Shown: positions 51,319-60,310 of the stretch, in pieces | Position numbering within the stretch: position 1 is the stretch's first letter | Layout: the number at the start of each line of letters is the position of its first letter | Notes under the pieces: generated by a model | Database searches by the model: none | What the model saw: the letters and a program-made list of their open reading frames with translations, nothing else | Told to the model about the DNA's origin: nothing | Position numbers and translations under genes: made by a program | NCBI GenBank assembly: GCA_030427865.1 | Contig: JAUICK010000003.1 | Span: 203,018 to 267,017, forward strand | Direction of reading: 5' to 3' | From: Bacteroidia bacterium | Lineage (GTDB): Bacteria > Bacteroidota > Bacteroidia > Flavobacteriales > Flavobacteriaceae | DNA length: 64,000 nt

Positions 51319-51326
51319 TTCGTTAT

Positions 51327-52073
51327 TTACTTTTTATAATTTTTATCAGCAAAAATAGCAGCACCAATAATACCTGCGTTATTTTGAAATTTAGCAGGTT
51401 TAACAGGAACTTCGACTGTTAAGTGTTCTATAAATTTATCGAATTTTTTACTAATTCCTCCACCTAAAATAAATAAAGATGGTGTATGTAAAACTTTAAC
51501 GTAATTTAAGAAAAAATCGAATCTTTTTGCCCATTCAGACAATGATAAATCTTCTTTTTTTCTTGCAGAATCAGAACAATGCAATTCTATAATTTCTCCA
51601 TTGGTATGCAATATTCTTCCTAATTCTACATTGGGAATTAACTTACTATTGTAAAACATACCAGAACCAATTCCTGTTCCAATAGTAATAACTATTACTT
51701 TTCCTTTTACATTTTTACCTGCACCAAATTTTATTTCAGAATACCCCGCTAAATCTGCATCATTACTCACAAAAAAAGAATTTCCAGATTCTTTCTTAAA
51801 GAGTTTATCAATTTTTACATTAATCCAGTCAGAATGTAAATTTCCTTGATGTTTACAAACTCCGTCTACAACAATAGTAGGAAAACAACAACCAATAGGT
51901 CCTTTCCAATCAAAATAATTGACCATTTCTTTAACAACTTTTGATACGCTTTTGGGTAAAGCAGGTTTTGGAGTTGGAATTCTATGTCTTTCAGATAAAA
52001 GTTTACCATTTTTTGTGTTTACAATAGCTGCCTTAATTCCTGTTCCGCCAATATCAATTCCTAATATGTTCAT
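51327..52073 (-). CDS. ppgK: Polyphosphate glucokinase (ROK family)
   Basis: 248 residues. ATP/polyphosphate loops GIDIGGTGIKAAIVNTKNG and VITIGTGIGSGMF; the FVSNDADLAGYSEIKFGAGK block holds the catalytic Asp. The LHSDWINVKIDKLFKKESG section is typical of PPGK. These enzymes phosphorylate glucose with inorganic polyphosphate or ATP. The zinc-finger CxCGxxGC of other ROK kinases is absent (ELHCSDSARKKED instead), as in PPGK. It lies between the M48 protease and TrmH-type methyltransferase genes, all in one direction. Confidence 0.88.
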   Translation of the reverse strand: MNILGIDIGGTGIKAAIVNTKNGKLLSERHRIPTPKPALPKSVSKVVKEMVNYFDWKGPIGCCFPTIVVDGVCKHQGNLHSDWINVKIDKLFKKESGNSFFVSNDADLAGYSEIKFGAGKNVKGKVIVITIGTGIGSGMFYNSKLIPNVELGRILHTNGEIIELHCSDSARKKEDLSLSEWAKRFDFFLNYVKVLHTPSLFILGGGISKKFDKFIEHLTVEVPVKPAKFQNNAGIIGAAIFADKNYKK

Positions 52074-52078
52074 CTATT

Positions 52079-52873
52079 TTATTTAAAATTCCGTTGTCTT
52101 TTAGCTTCAAAGATAACAATTGCAGCAGCAACAGAAACATTCATAGAATCTATTTTGCCTTGCATTGGAATATTTATATTTTGAGTTGCTTTTTCTCTCC
52201 AGATTTTAGTTAAGCCTGTTGCTTCTGTGCCTACAACTATTGCACTAGCTTTTGTATAATTTTCTGTATAATACTCATTAGAATTTTGAAGTGTAGCAGC
52301 ATAAATATTAATATTATTTTTCTTTAAAAAAGCTACGATTTCTTCTGATGTACCAACTGCTATTTGATTTGTAAAAACACAACCTATACTAGAGCGAATA
52401 ATATTGGTATTGTACAAATCGCTTTTGGGATTTGCAATAAAAACAGCATCTGCATTGGCAGCATCTGCAGTTCTTAATAAAGCGCCAATATTTCCCGGTT
52501 TTTCTAAGCCTTCTGCAACTAAAATTAGAGGGTTCTTATTTTTGAATTGAATTTTTTTTATTGAAAAATCTTTCGATTTTACTACGGCTATAATGCCTTC
52601 TGTAGAACTTCTGTAAGCAATTTTTTGATATACTTCTTTAGAGATTTTGATAAGTAAATTATCTTTTTTTAATAAATTTTCTATTGCAGTGACAGCTATT
52701 AATTCTTCTACAAATAAAATAGCTTCGAATTGATATTTGGCATTTAAAGCAAGAGATATTTCACGATTTCCTTCTATAATAAAAAGATTTTGTTTTTTTC
52801 TTTCGCGAGCTTTTTCTTGCAGCTTTAAAACTTTTTTTATGTATGTATTTTGAATGCTTGTAATTTCTTTCAT
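52079..52873 (-). CDS. TrmH/SpoU family rRNA or tRNA 2'-O-methyltransferase
   Basis: 264 residues from the ATG at 52873 (MKEITSIQNTYIKKV); a TTG nine bases upstream is less likely. N-terminal substrate-binding domain, then the SPOUT knot: LEKPGNIGALLRTADAANADAVF (motif 1), VGTEATGLTKIW (motif 2) and IPMQGKIDSMNVSVAAAIVIFEA (motif 3, with the catalytic Asn/Ser). It uses S-adenosylmethionine to methylate ribose in structured RNA; the exact position is unknown. Five bases upstream of ppgK on the same strand. Confidence 0.92.
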   Translation of the reverse strand: MKEITSIQNTYIKKVLKLQEKARERKKQNLFIIEGNREISLALNAKYQFEAILFVEELIAVTAIENLLKKDNLLIKISKEVYQKIAYRSSTEGIIAVVKSKDFSIKKIQFKNKNPLILVAEGLEKPGNIGALLRTADAANADAVFIANPKSDLYNTNIIRSSIGCVFTNQIAVGTSEEIVAFLKKNNINIYAATLQNSNEYYTENYTKASAIVVGTEATGLTKIWREKATQNINIPMQGKIDSMNVSVAAAIVIFEAKRQRNFK

Positions 52874-53025
52874 CAACCACAAATATACCTATTTGTAGGT
52901 ATTGATAATATACTTACTAAAAACAATATTTGTATAACAATAAATTAGTATTTGTTATTAAATGTATTTGCATGTAAAATTGCTATGAAAAGGAAAAATA
53001 AGTTTATTGTTAACTGTTATTAATT

Positions 53026-53055
53026 AAAAAAGGCTCGCAAATGCGAGCCTTTTTT
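53026..53055. terminator. Bidirectional terminator
   Basis: AAAAAAGGCTCGCA-AA-TGCGAGCCTTTTTT, a perfect GC-rich stem with A and T runs, ends the amidohydrolase operon. Reads as a terminator on either strand. Confidence 0.95.
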
Positions 53056-53059
53056 AAAG

Positions 53060-54352
53060 TTATTTATATTTATTAGAATAACGTTTCCATAGTTTAGTTT
53101 GATGAGTTTCTAAGCTAATCTCTCTTCCTTGAATAAAAGCTTTAGAAATAATATTAGTTCTCATGTCTAAGGCATCTCCTTCTGAAATAAATAGAGTAGC
53201 ATCTTTGCCAACTTCTAAAGAACCTACAAAAGAATCGATACCTAAAATCTTAGCATTATTTAGCGTAATTAATGCTAAAGCTTGTTCTTTTTCTAAGCCA
53301 TGAGCAGAGAATGTACCTGCATAAAAAGGTAAATTTCGAGTATTCATTCTTTCCATTTGTCCTTCCATACCCAAACCAACTAAAATTCCTTTATCAGTTA
53401 AAATTTTAGCAATAGTATAGGTGTAATCATATGCATCATCTTCGCTATCAGGGTTTCTATGTGGTCTATCTAAAATTACAGGAACTTTGTGTTTTACCAA
53501 TAATTCAGATACAAATTGTGCTCCATCTCCATGAACAATCACAACATTTTTTATTCCTAAATCTTTACTTATGCTAACAGCATCTGTAATTTCTTTTTGC
53601 CCACTAACATGTATAAAAAGTTTTTGAGAACCATTAAATAACCCTTTTGTAGCTTGGTAGGGAAGGTGAGTGATTTCTTTTTTACCAGCCAAATAGTTTT
53701 TAGCGTTATTAAAATAGTTTTTTATTTGCATTATGTTTTTGGCATAATTTTTATCTGGTTTTAAAGCAGGGTCTTCACCCAACCACCATCTACCTCGTGT
53801 AAAGCTATTCGGCCAATTCATATGTATTGCATCATCTATTTTTATGGCTGCATCTTCCCAATTCCAAGCATCTAATTGAGTTATAGAAGATGTTCCAGAA
53901 ATTGTACCACCTCTTGGTGTAATTTGCGCCATTAAAACCCCATTAGGTCTCATAGATTCTATAACTTTACTTTCTGCATTATAAGCAATTAAGCTTCTAA
54001 TATGAGGGTTATAAATACCTACTTCATCAAAATCTCTTGAAGCTTTTATAGCATCGATTTCTGCTAAACCTAAAGAAGCATTAGCTGCGATAAAACCAGG
54101 ATAAATATGTTTTCCTTTGGCGTTAATAATTTTTCCTTGTCTGGCAATTTTCATCATAGCGCTACCAACAAAAGTAATTTTACCGTTGTTAAACATAATT
54201 AATGAATTTTCAATCACTTTTCCATTACCTAAATGAGCTGTTGCACCTTCTATAGAAATTGCTGTAGTTTGTTTTTCTGCTGGGGTTTGTTGAGCGAAAC
54301 TATTTCCTACTAAGAAGAAAAATAGCGTGCTGTATATTATTTTTTTCATCAT
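53060..54352 (-). CDS. Exported amidohydrolase-like protein without the HxH metal motif
   Basis: 430 residues with a signal peptide (MMKKIIYSTLFFFLVGNSFAQ). Imidazolonepropionase-like amidohydrolase fold: strand signature NGKVIENSLIMFNNGKITFVG and C-terminal ALITLNNAKILGIDSFVGSLEVGKDATLFI. The metal-binding PGxxDxHxH of active members is replaced by YPGFIAANASLGLAEID, so the binuclear metal site is missing two His. It may be a non-catalytic partner of the gene upstream. The start is two bases after the stop of the larger amidohydrolase gene, so one operon. Confidence 0.82.
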   Translation of the reverse strand: MMKKIIYSTLFFFLVGNSFAQQTPAEKQTTAISIEGATAHLGNGKVIENSLIMFNNGKITFVGSAMMKIARQGKIINAKGKHIYPGFIAANASLGLAEIDAIKASRDFDEVGIYNPHIRSLIAYNAESKVIESMRPNGVLMAQITPRGGTISGTSSITQLDAWNWEDAAIKIDDAIHMNWPNSFTRGRWWLGEDPALKPDKNYAKNIMQIKNYFNNAKNYLAGKKEITHLPYQATKGLFNGSQKLFIHVSGQKEITDAVSISKDLGIKNVVIVHGDGAQFVSELLVKHKVPVILDRPHRNPDSEDDAYDYTYTIAKILTDKGILVGLGMEGQMERMNTRNLPFYAGTFSAHGLEKEQALALITLNNAKILGIDSFVGSLEVGKDATLFISEGDALDMRTNIISKAFIQGREISLETHQTKLWKRYSNKYK

Positions 54353-54354
54353 TT

Positions 54355-57318
54355 TTAGCTTTTTAGTTCTTCTAAAGTATCACAGTGAAAGTTTCTATCT
54401 TTTCTTTTCATTGGTACTTGAGTTTTTCCTCCGCCCATTTTTTCTTTTAACATCATATTAATGAGTTTACTTTTTTCTTCTTTGATGGCTTTGCGTTTTT
54501 CGATGTCTTTAGCTCTATCAAAAAATATTTTACCTTCTATAATGGTTTTTTCTACTTTTGCATAAATAGACATTGGGTGATGACTCCATAAAACAACATC
54601 AGCATCTTTACCGACTTTAATGCTTCCAACTCTATCATCAATATGTAATAGTTTTGCAGGGTTTATAGTTACCATCTTCCATGCTTCCAATTCAGACATT
54701 CCACCATACTTTACAGTTTTTGCTGCTTCTTGGTTTAACCTTCTAGACATTTCTCTATCATCAGAATTAATAGCAACAGTTACACCAGCATTGTGCATTA
54801 TTGCTGCATTAAAAGGAATAGCATCATTTACTTCGTATTTATAAGCCCACCAATCTGAGAAAGTAGAACCACCAACTCCGTGTTTTGCCATTTTATCTGC
54901 AACTTTATAGCCTTCTAAGATATGTGTAAATGTATTAATGTTGAAGTTAAATTTTTCAGCAACTTTCATTAACATATTAATTTCTGATTGCACATAAGAG
55001 TGACAGGAAATAAAACGTTCTTTATTTAAGATTTCTGATAATGTTTCCATTTCTAAATCTTTTCTGTAGGGTTTTCCGCTTTTCTTTAAAGCATCGTATT
55101 CTTTAGCTCTTGTAAAATAATCTACAAAAACTTGTTCAACTCCCATTCTTGTTTGAGGAAAACGAACTCCGTTTGGACTGCGAGATTGTTTTACATTTTC
55201 ACCCAAAGCAAATTTGATAAACTTTGGTGTGTTTTTATATATCATATTATCTGCATTTTCACCCCATTTTAGTTTGATTATTGCAGAACGACCACCAATT
55301 GGATTTGCTGAACCGTGTAAAATTTGAGCAGATGTTGTTCCTCCAGATAGGTTTCTGTATATATTAATATCATTTGGGTCTACAACATCTTCTATGGTAA
55401 CTTCTGCTGATGAATTTTGAGCCCATTCGTTAATAGCACTTGCTCCTATATGTGTATGTTCATCTACAATACCAGCTGTTAAGTGTTTGCCTGTTCCGTC
55501 TATTACATTTGCTCTTCTGTCGCTTAAGTTTTTACCAATTTTTGCAATCTTTCCATCTTTAAGTAAAACATCTGTGTTTTCTAAAATACCATCGTCTTCA
55601 CTTGTCCAAACAGTAACATTTTTCACTAAAATAGTTTCAGTTTTTGGTAATGTATAGTTTCCGAAACCAATGTTTGGGTAGCTAACAGGTAAAACAGTAA
55701 CTACTTCTTTTTTAGATTTCTTAGGCGATTTCTTTTTTGTGCTATTTTTCATCACTTTTTTACTCGCAGACCAAATAGATTTATTTCCTTGAGTGTCAAA
55801 AGCATTTCCTTGCATTACATTAGATTCATTTATGATTTTACCAAGCATTCTTGTAAACCCAGTATCTTCATTTAAAGTGATAGAAATCCAACCTTCTTTG
55901 TAAGAAAATTTAGATTTTACTTTTTTGCCCGATTTTTTAATTGTTCCAGATTGTTTAGCACCTTTACCAGTTACCACTAAATCGTAACTTGTGTTGTTAA
56001 CTGAAAGCATATAATTACCAGATATGTCTCTGATATTCATGTTATTTATAATGTTTTGTTCGCCTTGAACCCAGTTTTCGTGTATTATGGTTTTAGCATC
56101 AAAAACATCACCAGAGGTAATAATAAAATTGGCATGACTGCCTGCATTTAAATTTCCAATGGTATTGTTTCCAATAATACTTGCTGGAATTGTAGTTAAG
56201 GCAGCTAAAGCAGCTTTTTTGTCGTAGCCATATTTTATTGCTTTTTGCAAATTCTTATGAAAGGCTTTCATTGATTTTAACTTATGCGTAGTTAATGCAA
56301 AGGTTACTCCATTTTTAGAAAGCACACTTAAATTAGATGGATCTTGATTCCATTTTCTCATATCTCTTAATGAAATATGTTTTGCCAATAATGGGTTAGA
56401 AACGTCATAAGCCATTTGAAAGTTTATAGGAATGATAAACTTTGCATTGGTAGCTTTAATGTCTCTTATTCTTTCATATTCTTCTCCACTCCCAATAATA
56501 GTATATTGTATTCCAAATTCGTCACCAATTTTATCTGCTCTTAAAGCATCTAAATTATTATCAGTTTCAAAAAACTGAACTAAATTTTTCTTTTTATTTA
56601 GTGCTTCTAAAGCTAAATCTTTATTTGTCATATTTCCTTTGGCATACCAATCTGCATCATAGTATACTTGGCGTAATAGAGCCATAGCTCCCATTCGAGA
56701 GCCAGGATATAATTGCTTAGATTTATTGCTTTTAACAAAAGATAGGTATTGCCCAGACATGTCATCTAAAACTCTATAAGAATTAGTACTATTAGGATTT
56801 AAGGCAATTAATAGCCCATTACCACGAATAATTCCATCATGTAAATGTGTATTTACAACTCCAAAACCAGCATCTAAGAAACCTTTAGCTTTTTTAGTAT
56901 CAAATTTAAACTCTGTAATTGGGTTGGTTTCTGGTCTTATATGATCATTCCAATAATAGCCTTCGCGTTCTGCTGCATATTGTGTTCCGCCAAATCTGCC
57001 ACTTTTTCTTTTAGTTTTTTTGATACCAAAATCAGAATAAATATCAATAAAAGAAGGATAAATGCTCTTTCCTGATAAATCTATAATTTGTGTTCCAGAT
57101 GGTATACGTATAGACTTACCAACACTAACAACTTTACCATTCTTAATTAGTAAAGTACCTTTTTTTACTACTTGATCTGGTGTTACATGAATGGTAGCAT
57201 TTGTAAATGCTACAACTTCATTTTTAGTAGTTTTTACCCCTTTATCTGTGGGGAAATAATCTTGCGCTTGCAAAGCTGTAAGCGACAAGTAGAAAAGTAA
57301 TAGAAATAGTTTTCTCAT
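54355..57318 (-). CDS. Exported double amidohydrolase (degenerate N-half, metal-binding C-half)
   Basis: 987 residues, signal peptide (MRKLFLLLFYLSLTALQAQ). Two amidohydrolase domains: residues 30-420 with YPSFIDIYSDFG where PGxxDxHxH is expected (no metal motif), and about 570-950 with TAGIVDEHTHIGAS, SCHSYVQSEINML, THILEGYKVADKMAKHG and INSDDREMSRRL, a complete set of His/Asp ligands. The last 35 residues are Lys/Met rich. Likely a periplasmic cyclic-amide or peptide hydrolase; the substrate is unknown. The promoter should lie in the 103-base gap before DUF3810. Confidence 0.85.
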   Translation of the reverse strand: MRKLFLLLFYLSLTALQAQDYFPTDKGVKTTKNEVVAFTNATIHVTPDQVVKKGTLLIKNGKVVSVGKSIRIPSGTQIIDLSGKSIYPSFIDIYSDFGIKKTKRKSGRFGGTQYAAEREGYYWNDHIRPETNPITEFKFDTKKAKGFLDAGFGVVNTHLHDGIIRGNGLLIALNPNSTNSYRVLDDMSGQYLSFVKSNKSKQLYPGSRMGAMALLRQVYYDADWYAKGNMTNKDLALEALNKKKNLVQFFETDNNLDALRADKIGDEFGIQYTIIGSGEEYERIRDIKATNAKFIIPINFQMAYDVSNPLLAKHISLRDMRKWNQDPSNLSVLSKNGVTFALTTHKLKSMKAFHKNLQKAIKYGYDKKAALAALTTIPASIIGNNTIGNLNAGSHANFIITSGDVFDAKTIIHENWVQGEQNIINNMNIRDISGNYMLSVNNTSYDLVVTGKGAKQSGTIKKSGKKVKSKFSYKEGWISITLNEDTGFTRMLGKIINESNVMQGNAFDTQGNKSIWSASKKVMKNSTKKKSPKKSKKEVVTVLPVSYPNIGFGNYTLPKTETILVKNVTVWTSEDDGILENTDVLLKDGKIAKIGKNLSDRRANVIDGTGKHLTAGIVDEHTHIGASAINEWAQNSSAEVTIEDVVDPNDINIYRNLSGGTTSAQILHGSANPIGGRSAIIKLKWGENADNMIYKNTPKFIKFALGENVKQSRSPNGVRFPQTRMGVEQVFVDYFTRAKEYDALKKSGKPYRKDLEMETLSEILNKERFISCHSYVQSEINMLMKVAEKFNFNINTFTHILEGYKVADKMAKHGVGGSTFSDWWAYKYEVNDAIPFNAAIMHNAGVTVAINSDDREMSRRLNQEAAKTVKYGGMSELEAWKMVTINPAKLLHIDDRVGSIKVGKDADVVLWSHHPMSIYAKVEKTIIEGKIFFDRAKDIEKRKAIKEEKSKLINMMLKEKMGGGKTQVPMKRKDRNFHCDTLEELKS

Positions 57319-57421
57319 ATGTAGTTAGAATTAATTGAATTGTGTCTAAATTTATAAATACCTTTTTGGAATATTGTTAAAAGCTATTAATTTAACATAA
57401 TTTAACAAAATTATATTAATT

Positions 57422-58498
57422 TTATAATCCTTTGTTTTTGTCAAAATAAGAGATAAGTAAATCTACAACATAGTTGTAAGATTCTACACCTTTACTTTGT
57501 TTGTTGGCTTTTAAATAGGCGTTGTATCCTTTTTTTATTAGTGGTTCAAACGGGTTCTTATATGTTTGCCAAAACTCATAACTGGCGTTAAAATCTTTTG
57601 TAATTCCTTTATTTACGGTTTTCCAAAGTTGTTTCGATAATTCTGAATCTCGTTTTCTTATTTCTAAAATACAATAGCCAAAAGCCATTCTATAACTTGC
57701 ATATTTAAAGTACAAATTATCATTATAATTAGCTGCTAAAAAACCGACAAAATTTGCTTCATTCTCAGCAGCAAAACCAATTTGATGTGCCATTTCATGA
57801 CAGGTGGTAGTAGGATAACTGGTTTTAGGAACTCTATCATTTACTTGCGCTTCTCCTGTTAACGGATTCAAATATCCTGATGTTCCGTTATAACTTTGTA
57901 ATAAACTCATTAAAGAACTTTTTACAGATTTAAATTGATATTTTAATTGTGGAAAATCTTTAGACAAATTATCATAACCTGAAGTAGCTATTTTGTACAT
58001 TTCCTTTTGAGAATAAGGGTTCTCAATTTTTAAAGTATCATTTTTTGTGATTTTAAGTTGATAAGAATTCAAATGTTGAATAATATGTTCTGTAACTTTT
58101 TGAAGTTCTTCAGTAGTATATTTTTTTTGTTGATAATTCAGATTTTTAGACAAAGGTTCTCTGTAATAATTTAATCCCCAAAAAAGATAAAAGCAAAAGT
58201 AAATTACAGAAAAAACAGCTGTTAAATGAATCAACTTAGGTATAAAGTTTTTGAATCTTGTTTTTATTAATCGATATAAAAAACGTAGCAAAACAAACAA
58301 TCCAAATCCTAATAAAAGATCGCCAACAGAAAAAGGTATCCATCCAAATATAATTCGCAAAAAAGAAGATATCAATGGATAAATTCCATTCGAATAATAG
58401 CGTTCTACAAAATTAGGATTGTGTTCTACCAATTGCATCAAAAGCATTTGAATTGGTAAAAAAATAGCCAAGTAAATGTGTTTTTTATTCCATTTCAT
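57422..58498 (-). CDS. DUF3810 family membrane protein with HExxH motif
   Basis: 358 residues. Three N-terminal helices (IYLAIFLPIQMLLMQLV; IPFSVGDLLLGFGLFVLLRF; TAVFSVIYFCFYLFWGLNYY) and a large soluble domain with TTTCHEMAHQIGFAAENEANF. HEMAH followed by a Glu about eight residues later is the pattern of a zincin metallopeptidase, and LNPLTGEAQVNDRVPK precedes it. DUF3810 proteins are uncharacterised, so protease activity is inference. It diverges from dnaB across 132 bp. Confidence 0.8.
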   Translation of the reverse strand: MKWNKKHIYLAIFLPIQMLLMQLVEHNPNFVERYYSNGIYPLISSFLRIIFGWIPFSVGDLLLGFGLFVLLRFLYRLIKTRFKNFIPKLIHLTAVFSVIYFCFYLFWGLNYYREPLSKNLNYQQKKYTTEELQKVTEHIIQHLNSYQLKITKNDTLKIENPYSQKEMYKIATSGYDNLSKDFPQLKYQFKSVKSSLMSLLQSYNGTSGYLNPLTGEAQVNDRVPKTSYPTTTCHEMAHQIGFAAENEANFVGFLAANYNDNLYFKYASYRMAFGYCILEIRKRDSELSKQLWKTVNKGITKDFNASYEFWQTYKNPFEPLIKKGYNAYLKANKQSKGVESYNYVVDLLISYFDKNKGL

Positions 58499-58623
58499 TT
58501 GGGTAAAAATAGCAAATCATTTCTGAACATGATAGGTTATTAACAAGATAATAACAATTTAGTCTACAATAAATGTTTACAAATTTAAGTTGTTTTTTAA
58601 GGTACATTTTCAACCTAAAAAAT

Positions 58624-58631
58624 TACATTTG
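58624..58631 (+). promoter_or_regulatory. -7 promoter box almost at the dnaB start codon
   Basis: TACATTTG matches TAnnTTTG and ends six bases before the ATG at 58637. Transcription would start at or next to the start codon, suggesting a leaderless or near-leaderless mRNA. Confidence 0.45.
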
Positions 58632-58636
58632 TGGTC

Positions 58637-60157
58637 ATGGAGAAACCGAGTACGATAACTGGAAAAAAGATAGATAAATCAAGAATAATTAGCCTTGAAA
58701 AAGGTAAAATACCCCCACAGGCAGTAGAATTAGAAGAAGCTGTGTTGGGCGCAATGATGATTGATAAAAAAGGAATAGATGATGTAATTGATATTTTACA
58801 TTCTGATGCTTTTTATGATGCAAAACACCAAGAAATTTATGCGGCTATCTATGAATTATTTCAAAATTCACAACCAATAGACTTATTAACCGTTTCTAAC
58901 TTGTTGAAAAAGAATGGAAAATTAGAAATGGTTGGTGGCGATTTTTATTTGATTCGGTTAACTCAAAAAGTAGCTTCTTCTGCACATATCGAATTTCACG
59001 CAAGAATCATTTTACAAAAATACATTCAGCGTAAATTAATTACCATATCATCAGAAATTATAGAAAGTTCTTACGATGAATCTACAGATGTTTTTGATTT
59101 ATTGGATGAAGCAGAAGGAAAGTTGTTCGAAGTTACACAAGGAAACTTAAAAAAGAGTTCTGAAGATGCTGGGTCTCTTGTAAAACAAGCATTAAAAAAG
59201 ATTCAAGAAATTGGAAATCAAGAAGGAATGTCTGGTTTGGCAACAGGTTTTACCAAATTAGACGCTTTAACTTCTGGTTGGCAGCCATCCGATTTAATTA
59301 TTATTGCAGCACGTCCTGGTATGGGAAAAACAGCATTCGTAATTTCGATGGCAAAAAATATGGCAATCGATTTTAATCATGCAGTTGCTGTTTTTTCTTT
59401 AGAGATGTCTTCTGTTCAATTAATCACTCGTATGATTTCCTCTGAAACAGGATTAACCTCCGAAAAATTAAGAAAAGGGAATTTAGAGCCACACGAATGG
59501 GAGCAGCTAAACGTAAAAGTAAAACGTTTGTCTGATGCGCCTATTTTTATTGATGATACACCTTCTTTGTCAATTTTCGATTTAAGAGCAAAAGCAAGAC
59601 GTTTGGTTTCGCAACACAATGTAAAAATTATTGTAATTGACTATTTACAGCTGATGACTGCTGGTGGAAATGGAAAAGCAGGAGGAAATCGTGAACAAGA
59701 AATTTCTACAATTTCGCGAAACTTAAAAGCATTGGCCAAAGAATTGTCTGTACCCGTAATTGCACTTTCTCAGTTATCGAGAGCAGTAGAAACTCGTGGA
59801 GGAAGTAAAAGACCTTTATTATCAGATTTACGTGAATCTGGTGCTATTGAGCAAGATGCAGATATTGTATCCTTTATTTTCCGTCCAGAATATTATGGAA
59901 TGACAGAATGGGATGATGATGAACACACACCTTGTGAAGGACAAGGAGAGTTTATTGTGGCAAAACATAGAAATGGTGGTTTAGACAACATTCGTTTGAA
60001 GTTTACGGGGCATTTAGCTAAATTCTCGGATTTAGAAGAAGGTTTTAGTTCAGAATTCCAATCTTCTATGAACAATCCGTTTGATGATGATGATTTCTCA
60101 CCAAACCAAAGAATAGAACCAAAAGATGCTTTTGGTGATGATGATGTACCGTTTTAA
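58637..60157 (+). CDS. dnaB: Replicative DNA helicase DnaB
   Basis: 506 residues from the ATG at 58637; a GTG six bases earlier (58631) is less likely because it overlaps the -7 box. N-terminal DnaG-binding domain (AVELEEAVLGAMMIDKKGIDDV), linker, and RecA-type motor: AARPGMGKTAFVISM (Walker A), KIIVIDYLQLMTAGG (Walker B), SQLSRAVETR and LSDLRESGAIEQDADIV. No intein. The acidic C terminus ends FGDDDVPF. It forms the hexamer that unwinds the fork. Confidence 0.95.
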   Translation: MEKPSTITGKKIDKSRIISLEKGKIPPQAVELEEAVLGAMMIDKKGIDDVIDILHSDAFYDAKHQEIYAAIYELFQNSQPIDLLTVSNLLKKNGKLEMVGGDFYLIRLTQKVASSAHIEFHARIILQKYIQRKLITISSEIIESSYDESTDVFDLLDEAEGKLFEVTQGNLKKSSEDAGSLVKQALKKIQEIGNQEGMSGLATGFTKLDALTSGWQPSDLIIIAARPGMGKTAFVISMAKNMAIDFNHAVAVFSLEMSSVQLITRMISSETGLTSEKLRKGNLEPHEWEQLNVKVKRLSDAPIFIDDTPSLSIFDLRAKARRLVSQHNVKIIVIDYLQLMTAGGNGKAGGNREQEISTISRNLKALAKELSVPVIALSQLSRAVETRGGSKRPLLSDLRESGAIEQDADIVSFIFRPEYYGMTEWDDDEHTPCEGQGEFIVAKHRNGGLDNIRLKFTGHLAKFSDLEEGFSSEFQSSMNNPFDDDDFSPNQRIEPKDAFGDDDVPF

Positions 60158-60265
60158 AAAATAAATTATGAGAGAAGAAATAGATATTTATAATATTGAA
60201 GTTGATTTTATTGAAATTATATTGAACTCTAAAGTTTAAATCTTAAACAAACATTAAAATTTTTA

Positions 60266-60300
60266 AAATACACAATTGCTTAAAAGTAATTGTGTATTTT
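60266..60300 (+). terminator. Terminator after dnaB
   Basis: AAAATACACAATT and AATTGTGTATTTT form a 13-bp perfect stem with a ten-base loop. It sits only 10 bases before the next start codon, so it may also act in the leader of that gene. Confidence 0.75.
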
Positions 60301-60310
60301 AGTTTTTGAT

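Noticed and set aside
60168..60239. 23-codon frame (MREEIDIYNIEV...) between dnaB and the next gene
   Set aside because: Too short, no domain and no promoter; could be a remnant but cannot be supported.
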